In this document: positions 1 through 7,238 of the stretch, piece after piece | Layout: every line of letters starts with the position of its first letter | Numbering within the stretch: the first letter of the stretch is position 1 | Assembly: GCA_934716785.1 (NCBI GenBank) | Contig: CAKUYM010000083.1 | Location: 1 to 14,191, forward strand | Length of the DNA stretch: 14,191 nt | From: an uncultured Bacteroides sp. | Lineage (GTDB): Bacteria > Bacteroidota > Bacteroidia > Bacteroidales > Bacteroidaceae | Reading direction: 5' to 3' | The notes under the pieces: generated by a model | Seen by the model: the letters and a program-made list of their open reading frames with translations, nothing else | The model's database searches: none | Told to the model about the DNA's origin: nothing | Made by a program: the position numbers and the translations under genes

Positions 1-1937
1 GTCTTGGACAGTGAAAAGTCATGGGTGTACCAGGGCTGCGCGTAATTCTCCGGAATATTGGCGACAGCTTCATACCGTTCGCCTGTATAAATGAAACTGT
101 AGTTGCAAGACCATGTCCCGTAGCTCCCGTTGAGAATGACGGAACCGCCATGCCAGGGAATATAAGGAATCTGACCTCCATACCATTTACTGCTCGGGTC
201 GGTGAAATCCTGTGCTTTCTGATAGGTATAATTGAGGAGAGTGCCGAGCGTCACCTTGCCGAATCCCCATTCTCCCCGTATGGCTGCGTCTACTCCTCGG
301 ATTTCTACATGCCCGAGGTTGATCATCGTCCATCGGAACTGGTTGGAGGTAGGCATAGCGATGATTTTATCATCTACTTCGTTATAGTAACCGTCTACTT
401 GCACACTTAGGCTTTTCAGCCACCGGCCGTTCCATTGTTGAGAGAACGTGATGCCCAAATCGTACTGGGTGGTATATTCCGGCTTTAAGTCCTTATTGCC
501 AATGAAAGTATAATACAAATCATTGAGAGTCGGCATGCGGAAAACTCTTTTATAAAAGGCGCGTATATTCAGAGGAAGTTTCGCCGATGGTTGCCAAGTG
601 GCTATGACGGACGGAGTATATTCGTTTTTTGTGCCCGCATCGGTCCCTTTTGTGCGCGTCTTGTCGTTGACATGGGTATATAGCAGACTCGCCTGCAATA
701 TGAAACGGTTGAAGTCAAAGGAGGTGGCGGCAGAAGTCAGGATTGTATTGCGGGTTGGATAGACAAAATCAATAAGGTCGGCATGTAATGTATTCCACTG
801 AAAATCATTGGACAGTGACATGCTCCACCAAGGAAAGATGGTGAACAGGTGGGCGGCTGAGGCATAGATTTCTTGCTGCCTGTAGTGATTGTCTACATAC
901 ATGGTGGTGACATCCAGTCTGGGGTCGGACGAATAATGGAGATAATCATATGCATATTTACCGTTTGCCAATAGGCTGTACCAAGGTTTGAAGTAATTCT
1001 GGAAAGAACCTTGTACAAACAGGTTGGTATCCCACTGCCGGTCTTGGTGGCGGAACTTGCCCGGCTCTTCTCTTACGGCAGCTCCGGGATATCCCCGCTC
1101 CGAATTGTACAGATATGCCTTGGCCTTCCATTCTCCTTGGGGGATTTTCCCGAAGAACGCATTCTCCAAACGCAGCATTCTTACGTCTCCATTTTTGCGG
1201 ACAGCCGTAGTGTCATAGCCGTCTTTCTTGGCGTATGTGAATTTATACCGTCCGGATGTGTACATATACTCCGTGCTGACGGAACTGCTTATCCGTTCGT
1301 TGAACCGATGCTCCCAGAGTACTGACGGATTGATGGTGGAGAATGAACCTCCTTTCACTCCGATGTTCAGGTTGTTTTTCTTTTCTCCTTTGAATGTCGG
1401 CTTTCGTGTTTGCATATATATGGCGCTTGCGGAGCTATAATCTTTGGCGGGTTGAAAGATGGCGCTTTTCTGACCGTTGTACAGTGAGATGACCTCCATA
1501 TTGTCTAACGAGAATCGGCCTAAATCGACAACTCCGTTTTGTGCATTTCCTAATTCAATGCCATCATAAAACACACCGACGTGGTGGCTGCCCATACTTC
1601 GTATATTGACGGTCTTCAGTCCTCCGATACCTCCGTAATCTTTTATCTGGACTCCGGAGAAGTAGCGCAGGGCATCGGCCACCGAATAGACATTGAGCTT
1701 CTCCAGTTCTTTGCCCGACAATATCTGTACCGGCGACATCTTTTTTTGCATTCTGTTGCTGTAGATAGTGACTTCCTGAAGTTTGAGGAGCGTATCAGAC
1801 AGCGATGTCTGATGCTGCACCTTGGACTGGGCTATGGCAGGCAATGTGATGAATAGAGACAGCACCCCGCATAATATCCAACGTAAATGAATACGACGGT
1901 TGTATGAATTGTAGGAATGGACTTGAACATGAAGCAT
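1..1937 (-). CDS. btuB: TonB-dependent outer-membrane receptor, BtuB-like (5' part; 3' end outside window)
   Basis: This gene encodes an outer-membrane beta-barrel that imports a scarce ligand, probably corrinoid, using TonB energy. About 645 residues are visible; I translated the frame by hand and found no stop to the left edge. Residues 1-36 form a signal peptide (arginine-rich start, then a hydrophobic stretch, cut after AIA). A TonB-box-like EVTIYS lies at about 55-60. The plug domain follows at about 68-178, with VNIRSMGSHHVGVFYDGIEL. The barrel includes RMPTLNDLYY and GNKDLKPEY near 467-490, typical of the BtuB/FepA group. There is no SusC-type N-terminal carboxypeptidase-like domain. 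The start ATG at 1937 gives the complete signal peptide. The upstream leader carries a cobalamin riboswitch and terminator, which is the main reason for preferring B12 over iron chelates as ligand. Family membership is near certain; the substrate is inferred. Confidence 0.9.
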   Translation of the reverse strand, partial: MLHVQVHSYNSYNRRIHLRWILCGVLSLFITLPAIAQSKVQHQTSLSDTLLKLQEVTIYSNRMQKKMSPVQILSGKELEKLNVYSVADALRYFSGVQIKDYGGIGGLKTVNIRSMGSHHVGVFYDGIELGNAQNGVVDLGRFSLDNMEVISLYNGQKSAIFQPAKDYSSASAIYMQTRKPTFKGEKKNNLNIGVKGGSFSTINPSVLWEHRFNERISSSVSTEYMYTSGRYKFTYAKKDGYDTTAVRKNGDVRMLRLENAFFGKIPQGEWKAKAYLYNSERGYPGAAVREEPGKFRHQDRQWDTNLFVQGSFQNYFKPWYSLLANGKYAYDYLHYSSDPRLDVTTMYVDNHYRQQEIYASAAHLFTIFPWWSMSLSNDFQWNTLHADLIDFVYPTRNTILTSAATSFDFNRFILQASLLYTHVNDKTRTKGTDAGTKNEYTPSVIATWQPSAKLPLNIRAFYKRVFRMPTLNDLYYTFIGNKDLKPEYTTQYDLGITFSQQWNGRWLKSLSVQVDGYYNEVDDKIIAMPTSNQFRWTMINLGHVEIRGVDAAIRGEWGFGKVTLGTLLNYTYQKAQDFTDPSSKWYGGQIPYIPWHGGSVILNGSYGTWSCNYSFIYTGERYEAVANIPENYAQPWYTHDFSLSK

Positions 1938-1961
1938 ATCTATCTTTTGTTTTATAGGTAT

Positions 1962-2006
1962 AAAAAATCCGTTTGTCCAGATCTGGCTCGATCTACACAA
2001 ACGGAT
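1962..2006 (-). terminator. Intrinsic terminator/attenuator between the B12 riboswitch and the receptor gene
   Basis: On the minus strand a perfect 10-bp stem, ATCCGTTTGT (2006-1997) with ACAAACGGAT (1976-1967), encloses a second inner stem AGATC/GATCT (1994-1990 with 1983-1979). A run of Ts at 1967-1962 follows directly. This is a textbook rho-independent terminator. It ends about 25 bases before the receptor ATG and lies downstream of the cobalamin aptamer, so it would cut the receptor mRNA short unless an alternative fold prevents it. Its role as the riboswitch expression platform is inferred; the hairpin and T tract are seen directly. Confidence 0.85.
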
Positions 2007-2083
2007 ATATAATAATAGCTATTATACCAAATAAAAGATAATTGCTTATTTTCTATTTGACCACTACCCGAAATCCCGCAGGT

Positions 2084-2290
2084 GTAAATCAGAGCATCAA
2101 GGCAGGTCTTCTGACTCATCCCATTTTTTTGCAACGCCTTCCCGGATTTTTTATCCAGTGACTTTCGTGTTGCAACTTAGCTCTCTGATTACAAAAAGCG
2201 GAGATTTACAGCAGCAGGTTCTGTTGCCGGTTTGCACGGCATTCCCTTTTAATTCCTTAGACAATATATAAGTTGTGTAAGGAAACCTTA
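2084..2290 (-). promoter_or_regulatory. Cobalamin (B12) riboswitch aptamer in the receptor leader
   Basis: Read on the minus strand, the conserved elements appear in order. AAAAGGGAATGCCG runs into the P5-like hairpin GCCG-TGCAAAC-CGGC near 2230-2245. Next comes the P6-like ACAG...CTGTAA near 2205-2222, then GTCACTGG near 2156-2163, GGGAAGGCG near 2134-2142, and the B12 box GTCAGAAGACCTGCC at 2115-2101. A 7-bp stem GTTGCAA/TTGCAAC (2129-2135 with 2169-2175) closes the P7-P9 arm. A peripheral hairpin at the 5' side pairs CCTTA and ACAA with TTGT and TAAGG (2255-2282) around a single mismatch. In this family, bound adenosylcobalamin or a related corrinoid lowers expression of downstream uptake or synthesis genes. 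Exact aptamer ends are approximate. Confidence 0.95.
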
Positions 2291-2296
2291 ACGACA

Positions 2297-2304
2297 CAAA
2301 GTTA
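2297..2304 (-). promoter_or_regulatory. Bacteroides-type -7 box for the riboswitch-receptor transcript
   Basis: TAACTTTG on the minus strand matches the Bacteroidota -7 consensus TAnnTTTG. It sits just upstream of the 5' peripheral hairpin of the riboswitch, so a transcript starting a few bases downstream would contain the whole aptamer. No convincing -33 TTTG is visible about 20 bases further upstream, where the DNA is AT-rich. Identified from consensus and position only. Confidence 0.55.
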
Positions 2305-2367
2305 GAAAGTTTTTATTAATTAGTCCGCTTTTTTCGCTAAAAAATCAGACCAATAATAAAATAAGCA

Positions 2368-4050
2368 TTATCCCAACGACAGAATCAACAACTGCGCTGT
2401 CAGCACTCGCAGAAACATCGTGAGCGGATACACCGTTGCATAACCTACTGAAGGAGCATCGCAAGATGTCAGGTCATTCGAGTAAGCCAATGCAGGCGGG
2501 TTCGTTGTAGCACCGGATAGGACACCGATCAGCGTGAAGTAATTCAGCTTGCAGTAGTACCGCCCTATCAATCCGGCTATCAGTAGTGGCACAATCGTGA
2601 TAATGACTCCGTATCCTACCCATACATATCCACCGTCATAAATAATTGTATCCACAAAACCTTTACCTGCCCCCAAGCCTACACAGGCGAGGAAGATGGA
2701 AATACCGATTTCGCGCAGCATCAGGTTGGCACTCATCGTTGTGTAAGTAATCAGTTTGTATTTCGGACCGAAACGGCTGATAAGGATAGAGACGATAAGC
2801 GGACCGCCCGCCAGTCCCAATTTTACCGGTTGCGGTATTCCGGGGAATGCAAAAGGCAGGCTGCCCAAGATACAACCCAATGCGATACCGATAAAGATAG
2901 GAATCAGATTCGGATGGTTCAGACGTTTCATCGAGTTACCGAGCACCTTTTCGGTATGTGCCACGGCGAGTTCCGAGCCGACGATTGTGACGCGGTCACC
3001 CATTTGCAGCTGCAACTGCGGTGTGGCTACAAGGTCTATTCCCGAACGGTTGACGCGGGTAATATTTGCTCCGAAGTTATTCCGTATCTTCAGTTGGGAG
3101 AGTGTCTTGCCGTTCAGCTCAGGCTTGGTGATCAAGATGCGGCGTGAAATGAGCTGGTCGTCCTGTCCCCATTCCATTTGAACCTCTTTCCCGAAGAACA
3201 CGGTGATGGCCTCTATATCGACCGGAGTGGAGATTACCAATATGACATCTCCTACATGTATTATTGTTTCAGAAGTAACCAGTTCGGTTTCATGACCGGC
3301 TTGGTGTCTGATGCGTGAAATCACGAACTTACGGTTCATCAACGGTCTCAGGTCTCTTATTTTGATACCGTCCACCGATTCGTTTCTCACCTCGATAGAG
3401 ACGGGGCGTACGGTAAGTTCCTGCAAATGTCCCAATCCTATTTCCGCTTCTTTTTCTTCTTGCGGAGTATTGATGCGCAGGATATACTTCAAGGCAAGTA
3501 ATGTAAGTATGATACCCACTACACCCAGCGGATAGCAGACCGCATATCCCAAAGCGATTTCGGGGGCATCTATACCGTTCAGGTCACTGTTGGCCTGTTG
3601 TGCAGCTCCTAATCCGGGAGTATTGGTGACAGCTCCCGACAAGATACCAACCATTGTCGTGATTGGAATTCCGGTGGTATAATGCAGGATAACGGTGATT
3701 CCCACGCCCAATGCCACGACCAATGTGGCAAGCATATTCAGTGTGAATCCTCCTTTTTTGAATGCCGAGAAAAATCCCGGACCTACTTGCAGACCGATTG
3801 AGTAAACGAACAGAATCAATCCGAACTCCTTGAGGAAGTGGAGCAGATGCTCGTCCAGATTCATGTTGAAATGACCGAACACGATTCCTACAAAGAGTAT
3901 CCAAGTGACTCCCAATGATACTCCCCGCACTTTGATTTTTGCCAAAATGATTCCGAAAGCTATGGTCAGCGACAGAATCAACACGGAGTGTGCTACTCCG
4001 CCACCCCAAAGATTTGGGTATCCTTCGAATAGGTTTCTTAGAATTTCCAT
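2368..4050 (-). CDS. AspT/YidE-family membrane transporter with two RCK_C domains
   Basis: This 560-residue inner-membrane protein has the duplicated layout of the aspartate:alanine exchanger family. Hydrophobic helices fill residues 20-190, two cytoplasmic RCK_C (TrkA-C) regulatory domains lie at about 208-290 and 295-375, and a second membrane half fills 380-560. The halves carry matching signatures, GILSGAVTNTPGL at 135-147 and GVLSGATTNPPAL at 509-521, each followed by a DAP...GYA..YPL motif. The length is normal for the family. The true substrate cannot be read from the sequence; E. coli YidE and YbjL are uncharacterised relatives, and AspT exchanges aspartate for alanine. The ATG at 4050 follows an A-rich leader and is the natural start. 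It lies 163 bases downstream of the ABC operon on the same strand but has its own probable promoter, so a link to corrinoids is not shown. Confidence 0.9.
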   Translation of the reverse strand: MEILRNLFEGYPNLWGGGVAHSVLILSLTIAFGIILAKIKVRGVSLGVTWILFVGIVFGHFNMNLDEHLLHFLKEFGLILFVYSIGLQVGPGFFSAFKKGGFTLNMLATLVVALGVGITVILHYTTGIPITTMVGILSGAVTNTPGLGAAQQANSDLNGIDAPEIALGYAVCYPLGVVGIILTLLALKYILRINTPQEEKEAEIGLGHLQELTVRPVSIEVRNESVDGIKIRDLRPLMNRKFVISRIRHQAGHETELVTSETIIHVGDVILVISTPVDIEAITVFFGKEVQMEWGQDDQLISRRILITKPELNGKTLSQLKIRNNFGANITRVNRSGIDLVATPQLQLQMGDRVTIVGSELAVAHTEKVLGNSMKRLNHPNLIPIFIGIALGCILGSLPFAFPGIPQPVKLGLAGGPLIVSILISRFGPKYKLITYTTMSANLMLREIGISIFLACVGLGAGKGFVDTIIYDGGYVWVGYGVIITIVPLLIAGLIGRYYCKLNYFTLIGVLSGATTNPPALAYSNDLTSCDAPSVGYATVYPLTMFLRVLTAQLLILSLG

Positions 4051-4122
4051 TTTTATTATAATAAAAAATCAGAATGATAAAAGAATCAGATGATTAATGG
4101 CTATCTGAGCCAATTCGGGCGG

Positions 4123-4130
4123 CAAAGATA
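4123..4130 (-). promoter_or_regulatory. Probable promoter (-7 box) of the AspT-like gene
   Basis: The minus strand reads TATCTTTG, a perfect match to TAnnTTTG, 73 bases upstream of the ATG at 4050. The resulting leader would include a small hairpin, GGCT-CAGAT-AGCC (4111-4099). No clear -33 TTTG is seen. The match suggests the transporter is at least partly expressed independently of the ABC operon upstream. Confidence 0.5.
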
Positions 4131-4148
4131 GCTAATTTATGTGGAACC

Positions 4149-4178
4149 TGTATAAATACTTAATATTTATTTTATACA
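4149..4178. repeat. AT-rich inverted repeat between the ABC operon and the AspT-like gene
   Basis: TGTATAAA (4149-4156) is perfectly repeated in inverted form as TTTATACA (4171-4178) with a 14-base AT-rich spacer. It lies just upstream of the -7 box at 4123-4130 and 36 bases past the stop of the ATPase gene. It could be a weak terminator stem for the ABC operon or a binding site at the transporter promoter. It lacks GC pairs and a U tract, so I do not call it a terminator. Confidence 0.35.
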
Positions 4179-4213
4179 TCCTCTGCTTCTCCGCCGGGCA
4201 TCCGTCTGCCTGT

Positions 4214-4969
4214 TTATCTGATGCGTACTTTCATCTCTCTTGCATCGAACGTGACTGCTTCATTCCGGAAAAGCCTTTCTATATGGCCGCTTGCCACCAT
4301 CTCCGAGGTAGGCAGGGCATACATATGTGGGGTGTCTATCAGTAGGATGGAGTCGCAAAGTGATAGGGCGATGTCGAGATCGTGGGTGGAGAATAATATA
4401 CATTTCTTTTTCTCCTGCGTCAGTTTTTTCAGAAGCAGGCAAAGCTCATATCGGCCGGGTAAGTCCAGAAAAGCAGTAGGTTCGTCAAGCAGAATGACGG
4501 GAGTGTCTTGTGCGAGGGCGCGGGCAATCATAATTCGCTGACATTCGCCGTCGGACATTTTATCCATTGTCTTATCCGCATATCCGGACATGCCGACCAG
4601 TTGCATGGCATCGTCCACCCGCTTTTGGTCTTCCGGTTGCAGCCTGCCGATCCAGTCGGTGTAGGGGGCGCGTCCCAAAGCTACTACATCCTTGCAACGG
4701 AGATTGGCGATGCGCACTTTATCGGTGGTGACAAAGCTGATATTCCGTGCCAATAGTTCCGGTTTCAGTGTAGTTACATTCTCCCCTTGTAGGACAATCT
4801 CTCCCGCTTGGGGCTTTTCGAGTCCCGCCATGGCACGGAGCAGAGTACTCTTGCCCGTTCCGTTCCGTCCCAACAGGGCAACGAGCTGCCCGTCCGTAAT
4901 TCGGGCGTTTATCGTTTCCAGCAGTGTACGCTGTCCATATCCTAATGTCAGTCCTTTAAATTCTATCAT
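4214..4969 (-). CDS. ABC importer ATPase, FecE/BtuD type (module 1)
   Basis: This 251-residue cytoplasmic nucleotide-binding subunit would power the FecCD permease encoded just upstream. Walker A is GRNGTGKST at 34-42, the signature is MSDGECQR at 138-145, Walker B is VILLDEP at 158-164, and the switch histidine lies in STHD at 194-197. VALGRAPYTDW near 96-106 is typical of the B12, haem and siderophore ATPase group. Two details depart from textbook sequence: the signature reads SDGE rather than SGGQ, and the Q-loop position reads FVTTDK without glutamine. The paralogue at 9488-10543 shares both, so they are probably subfamily traits. The start codon overlaps the permease stop by four bases (ATGA), implying translational coupling as third gene of the operon. 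Corrinoid transport is inferred from neighbours. Confidence 0.92.
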   Translation of the reverse strand: MIEFKGLTLGYGQRTLLETINARITDGQLVALLGRNGTGKSTLLRAMAGLEKPQAGEIVLQGENVTTLKPELLARNISFVTTDKVRIANLRCKDVVALGRAPYTDWIGRLQPEDQKRVDDAMQLVGMSGYADKTMDKMSDGECQRIMIARALAQDTPVILLDEPTAFLDLPGRYELCLLLKKLTQEKKKCILFSTHDLDIALSLCDSILLIDTPHMYALPTSEMVASGHIERLFRNEAVTFDAREMKVRIR

Positions 4970-5982
4970 CTGATAATGTGCAAGTTTTTAGCGATTACCC
5001 ATAAAATGACCGGAACGCCGAGCAAGGCAGTGATACAGTTGACCGGAAGCAGGAATTGCTTGGCGATGATGTCGCAGAGAAGCATGCTGATGAGCCCAGT
5101 CAGTACGGTACCCGGAACGAGTATCCGGTGGTCGGCATTGTTGAACAGCAGTCGGGTGACATGCGGTACCGCCAAGCCGATAAATCCCACCGGACCGCAG
5201 AAAGCGGTGACTGTTCCCGTCAGCAATGCCGTAGATACAAAGATAAGCGCCCGTGAGCGTTTGATGTTCATACCCATCGTCCGTGCATAGTTCTCGCCGA
5301 GCAGCAGTAGGTTCAGCGGTTTGATACAGGCTACGGAAATCAGTATGCCGATGCACAGCATGGGTAGCATGATGCTCAGTTGGGTGACGGTGATATGGCT
5401 AAGAGACCCCATTGACCAGAGTGTGAACATTTTCAGCTGTTCGGCCGAACTCAGATATTGCAGAATTTGAATGATGGCACCTGCCACATAGCCTATCATC
5501 ACCCCCATAATCAGCACGCCGAGAATGTTCTTCACTTTCCGGCTGATAACGGCTACCCCCAACAAGATTATGGCAGTTCCCGCCCAGCCGGAACCGACGA
5601 TGCCCAACGACTGAAGTATCGGAAACTCAGCCCATCCGAGCAACGGAGCACCCAATATGAACAGTGCTACGCCTAACCCCGCGCCGGAACTGACTCCTAA
5701 CAGGTAAGGATCAGCCAATGGATTTTGGAACACTGTCTGCATCTGCAATCCGCTGACGGATAGCGCTATTCCTATCACAGCCGCTACCACTACCCGTATG
5801 AAGCGGATAGATAGGAGAATGTTGCGCGTCATTTCATCACACTCGCCCCCGGTGAGTACAGCCCATACCTTGGAGACGGGAATATACGTATCTCCCGTTG
5901 CCATGTCCGCCAGCAGCAACAGAAAGGCGGTTATGCCCAGTATGATGAACAAAAAGGTAGTACGTCTGTCAGGCTGTCTCAT
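4966..5982 (-). CDS. FecCD/BtuC-family ABC permease (module 1)
   Basis: This 338-residue inner-membrane permease would form a homodimer channel with the adjacent ATPase. It has many hydrophobic helices and the family hallmark SGLQMQTVFQNPLADPYLLG at 77-96, followed by GVSSGAGLG. The C-terminal half holds CGPVGFIGLAVPHVTRLL and LPVNCITALLGVPVILWVI, also family signatures. Length is normal (E. coli BtuC is about 326). It overlaps the binding-protein gene upstream and the ATPase gene downstream by four bases each, so the three genes should be translated together. The family carries B12, haem and ferric siderophores. B12 or another corrinoid is favoured by the riboswitch-linked receptor and corrin genes nearby, but the sequence alone does not decide. 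Confidence 0.93.
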   Translation of the reverse strand: MRQPDRRTTFLFIILGITAFLLLLADMATGDTYIPVSKVWAVLTGGECDEMTRNILLSIRFIRVVVAAVIGIALSVSGLQMQTVFQNPLADPYLLGVSSGAGLGVALFILGAPLLGWAEFPILQSLGIVGSGWAGTAIILLGVAVISRKVKNILGVLIMGVMIGYVAGAIIQILQYLSSAEQLKMFTLWSMGSLSHITVTQLSIMLPMLCIGILISVACIKPLNLLLLGENYARTMGMNIKRSRALIFVSTALLTGTVTAFCGPVGFIGLAVPHVTRLLFNNADHRILVPGTVLTGLISMLLCDIIAKQFLLPVNCITALLGVPVILWVIAKNLHIIR

Positions 5983-7115
5983 TCTAAATGTCTGTAGTAA
6001 TAAAGCGAATCGGATACGAGTTCGGGGTGAAAGATATGAATCAGGTCGCGCAATACGATATCGGGGCGTACCACTGCGGATTCCCAGTAGTCATTGCCTC
6101 CAGTCGGTGTTGTCCGCAGGTTATTGTTGTAGACAGTCCTTTCGCGAACAGCCTTGGCATCTGCGAATTTTGGATTGACAGCCTTGAGTTCATCCAGTGT
6201 AGAAACCATGCCGACGTTCATCCAGTAGTCGGCTTTTTGTATCAGACTATAAGCCGTTTCCAATCCGATGGGGGTGGAGCTGTTGGATGTGTTTTCCTTG
6301 TAGATGTAATCTGCGCCGGCATCCGTTATCAACTGTGCCATGTAGCTGTGTGCGGACGGCATCACCCAACTGTCATTCCACGGAATGTTGAACATGACGG
6401 TGGGGCGTTGCCCAACCGATTCCGTGAGTGCTTTCAGGGCTTGATAGCGTTGAGGAATTTCGCGGAATATCTCGATGCCTTTCTCCCTACTGTCCGTCAG
6501 TTCGGCGAGGGCTACCAGCCATTCGGCTTTACCGAGTGGCGATTCCTCCAGATATTCTCCTACATACATATAAGGTATGGATAGTTCTTTCAACTTGTCT
6601 GTAACGGCGGTCTGCGCATCTCCGATGCCATATAGCAGGACAACGTCCGGTTTCAGTCCCAATAGCAGTTCGTAATTCATCTCTATCCCCATGTCCTTGA
6701 CAGAATCTTTGTGGGCGAGAATATACGGATTTGATACATAGTCAATGCCCGATACTCCGACAATCCTGTCCACTTGTCCCAAAGCGTCGAACATGGCGAT
6801 GTAGGAAGAGGCCATACATACGATGCGTTTCACTCCGGCAGGGATGGTAGGTCCGTCGAATCCGGCAGGCGCTTGTTCGCCGTTGCGTGAAATGAAATAA
6901 GACATTTCCACATCCTTGGCTCCTTGCCACGGGTTGTAAACTTGGATAAGCGTGCTGGCAGCATTCTCCGCCCCCGTAATCTTGAATCCGGTTGCATATT
7001 CGGGTGTATAGACATCCTGTCCGAAAGCCTCTAAAGACGTCTTCTTGTTGGATATGCAACTGCTACCCAGAAAGAGAAGACAAAGCAAAGCGAAGATTGA
7101 AATAGGCGATTTCAT
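5979..7115 (-). CDS. Periplasmic-binding-protein lipoprotein, BtuF-like (module 1)
   Basis: This 378-residue lipoprotein would capture the substrate for the permease and ATPase encoded downstream. I chose the ATG at 7115 because MKSPISIFALLCLLFLGSSC is a compact SPII signal peptide with the lipid-bearing cysteine at residue 20. A longer start at 7181 would add 22 hydrophilic residues and overlap the promoter palindrome. After the cysteine comes a pre-domain of about 75 residues (PEYATGF at 38-44), then the Peripla_BP_2 fold from about residue 95 (KRIVCMASS, LKPDVVLLYG, SPLGKAEWL, AQLITDAGADYIY, RPDIVLRDLIHIFHPEL). It is clearly related to the protein at 7239-8423, which shares the same pre-domain. 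Its stop overlaps the permease start by four bases. Substrate is inferred from context. Confidence 0.9.
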   Translation of the reverse strand: MKSPISIFALLCLLFLGSSCISNKKTSLEAFGQDVYTPEYATGFKITGAENAASTLIQVYNPWQGAKDVEMSYFISRNGEQAPAGFDGPTIPAGVKRIVCMASSYIAMFDALGQVDRIVGVSGIDYVSNPYILAHKDSVKDMGIEMNYELLLGLKPDVVLLYGIGDAQTAVTDKLKELSIPYMYVGEYLEESPLGKAEWLVALAELTDSREKGIEIFREIPQRYQALKALTESVGQRPTVMFNIPWNDSWVMPSAHSYMAQLITDAGADYIYKENTSNSSTPIGLETAYSLIQKADYWMNVGMVSTLDELKAVNPKFADAKAVRERTVYNNNLRTTPTGGNDYWESAVVRPDIVLRDLIHIFHPELVSDSLYYYRHLE

Positions 7116-7178
7116 CTTTATCCGTGTGTCTTTTAAATGAATAAATAATTTCGGTGTCCGGGGATTGACATTGTGGGA

Positions 7179-7186
7179 CAAAGATA
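7179..7186 (-). promoter_or_regulatory. Probable -7 box of the leftward ABC operon
   Basis: TATCTTTG read on the minus strand fits TAnnTTTG and lies 64 bases upstream of the chosen ATG at 7115. It is the left half of the perfect 18-bp palindrome at 7179-7196, whose right half supplies a -7 box facing the other way. No clear -33 element is seen upstream on the minus strand. There is no B12 box in the leader, so regulation by the riboswitch seen at 2084-2290 does not extend to this operon directly. Confidence 0.5.
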
Positions 7187-7196
7187 ATTATCTTTG
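7179..7196. repeat. Perfect 18-bp palindrome in the divergent promoter region
   Basis: CAAAGATAATTATCTTTG equals its own reverse complement. Each arm is a TATCTTTG -7 box, so the palindrome places two promoter cores head to head with no spacer. It may simply reflect two overlapping promoters, or it may also be an operator for a dimeric regulator controlling both ABC operons. The palindrome is seen directly; the operator role is inference. Confidence 0.8.
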
Positions 7197-7238
7197 GAGA
7201 TATTATGTATCTTTGCAACCAAAACTTATAGATAAAAT

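Larger units (their letters stand above)
7165..7215 (+). promoter_or_regulatory. Probable promoter(s) of the rightward ABC operon
   Basis: Two -7 boxes reading TATCTTTG occur on the plus strand, at 7189-7196 and 7208-7215. The first has a plausible -33 TTG at 7165-7167, with 21 bases between them, close to the usual Bacteroides spacing. The second would give a leader of only about 16 bases before the ATG at 7239 and lacks an obvious -33. The first box is the right half of the palindrome shared with the leftward promoter, so the two operons are transcribed back to back from overlapping sites. Confidence 0.55.

Noticed and set aside
1952..2134. A 60-codon minus-strand reading frame beginning inside the B12 riboswitch.
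   Set aside because: It runs across the B12 box and the terminator hairpin, has no protein-like features, and the conserved RNA structure fully explains the sequence.
1997..2245. Kissing contact between the aptamer loop (CAAAC near 2233) and the terminator 5' arm (GTTTG near 2000).
   Set aside because: Only five bases pair, and ligand-dependent formation would open the terminator, the opposite of the expected B12 repression.
2305..2367. Terminator for the AspT-like gene (TTTTTT-AGCG-AAAAAA on the minus strand).
   Set aside because: The stem is only A-T pairs and no T run follows, so it does not meet the usual pattern.
7116..7181. A longer start for the module 1 binding lipoprotein, adding 22 residues.
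   Set aside because: The added residues are hydrophilic, would precede an otherwise perfect lipoprotein signal peptide, and would overlap the promoter palindrome.
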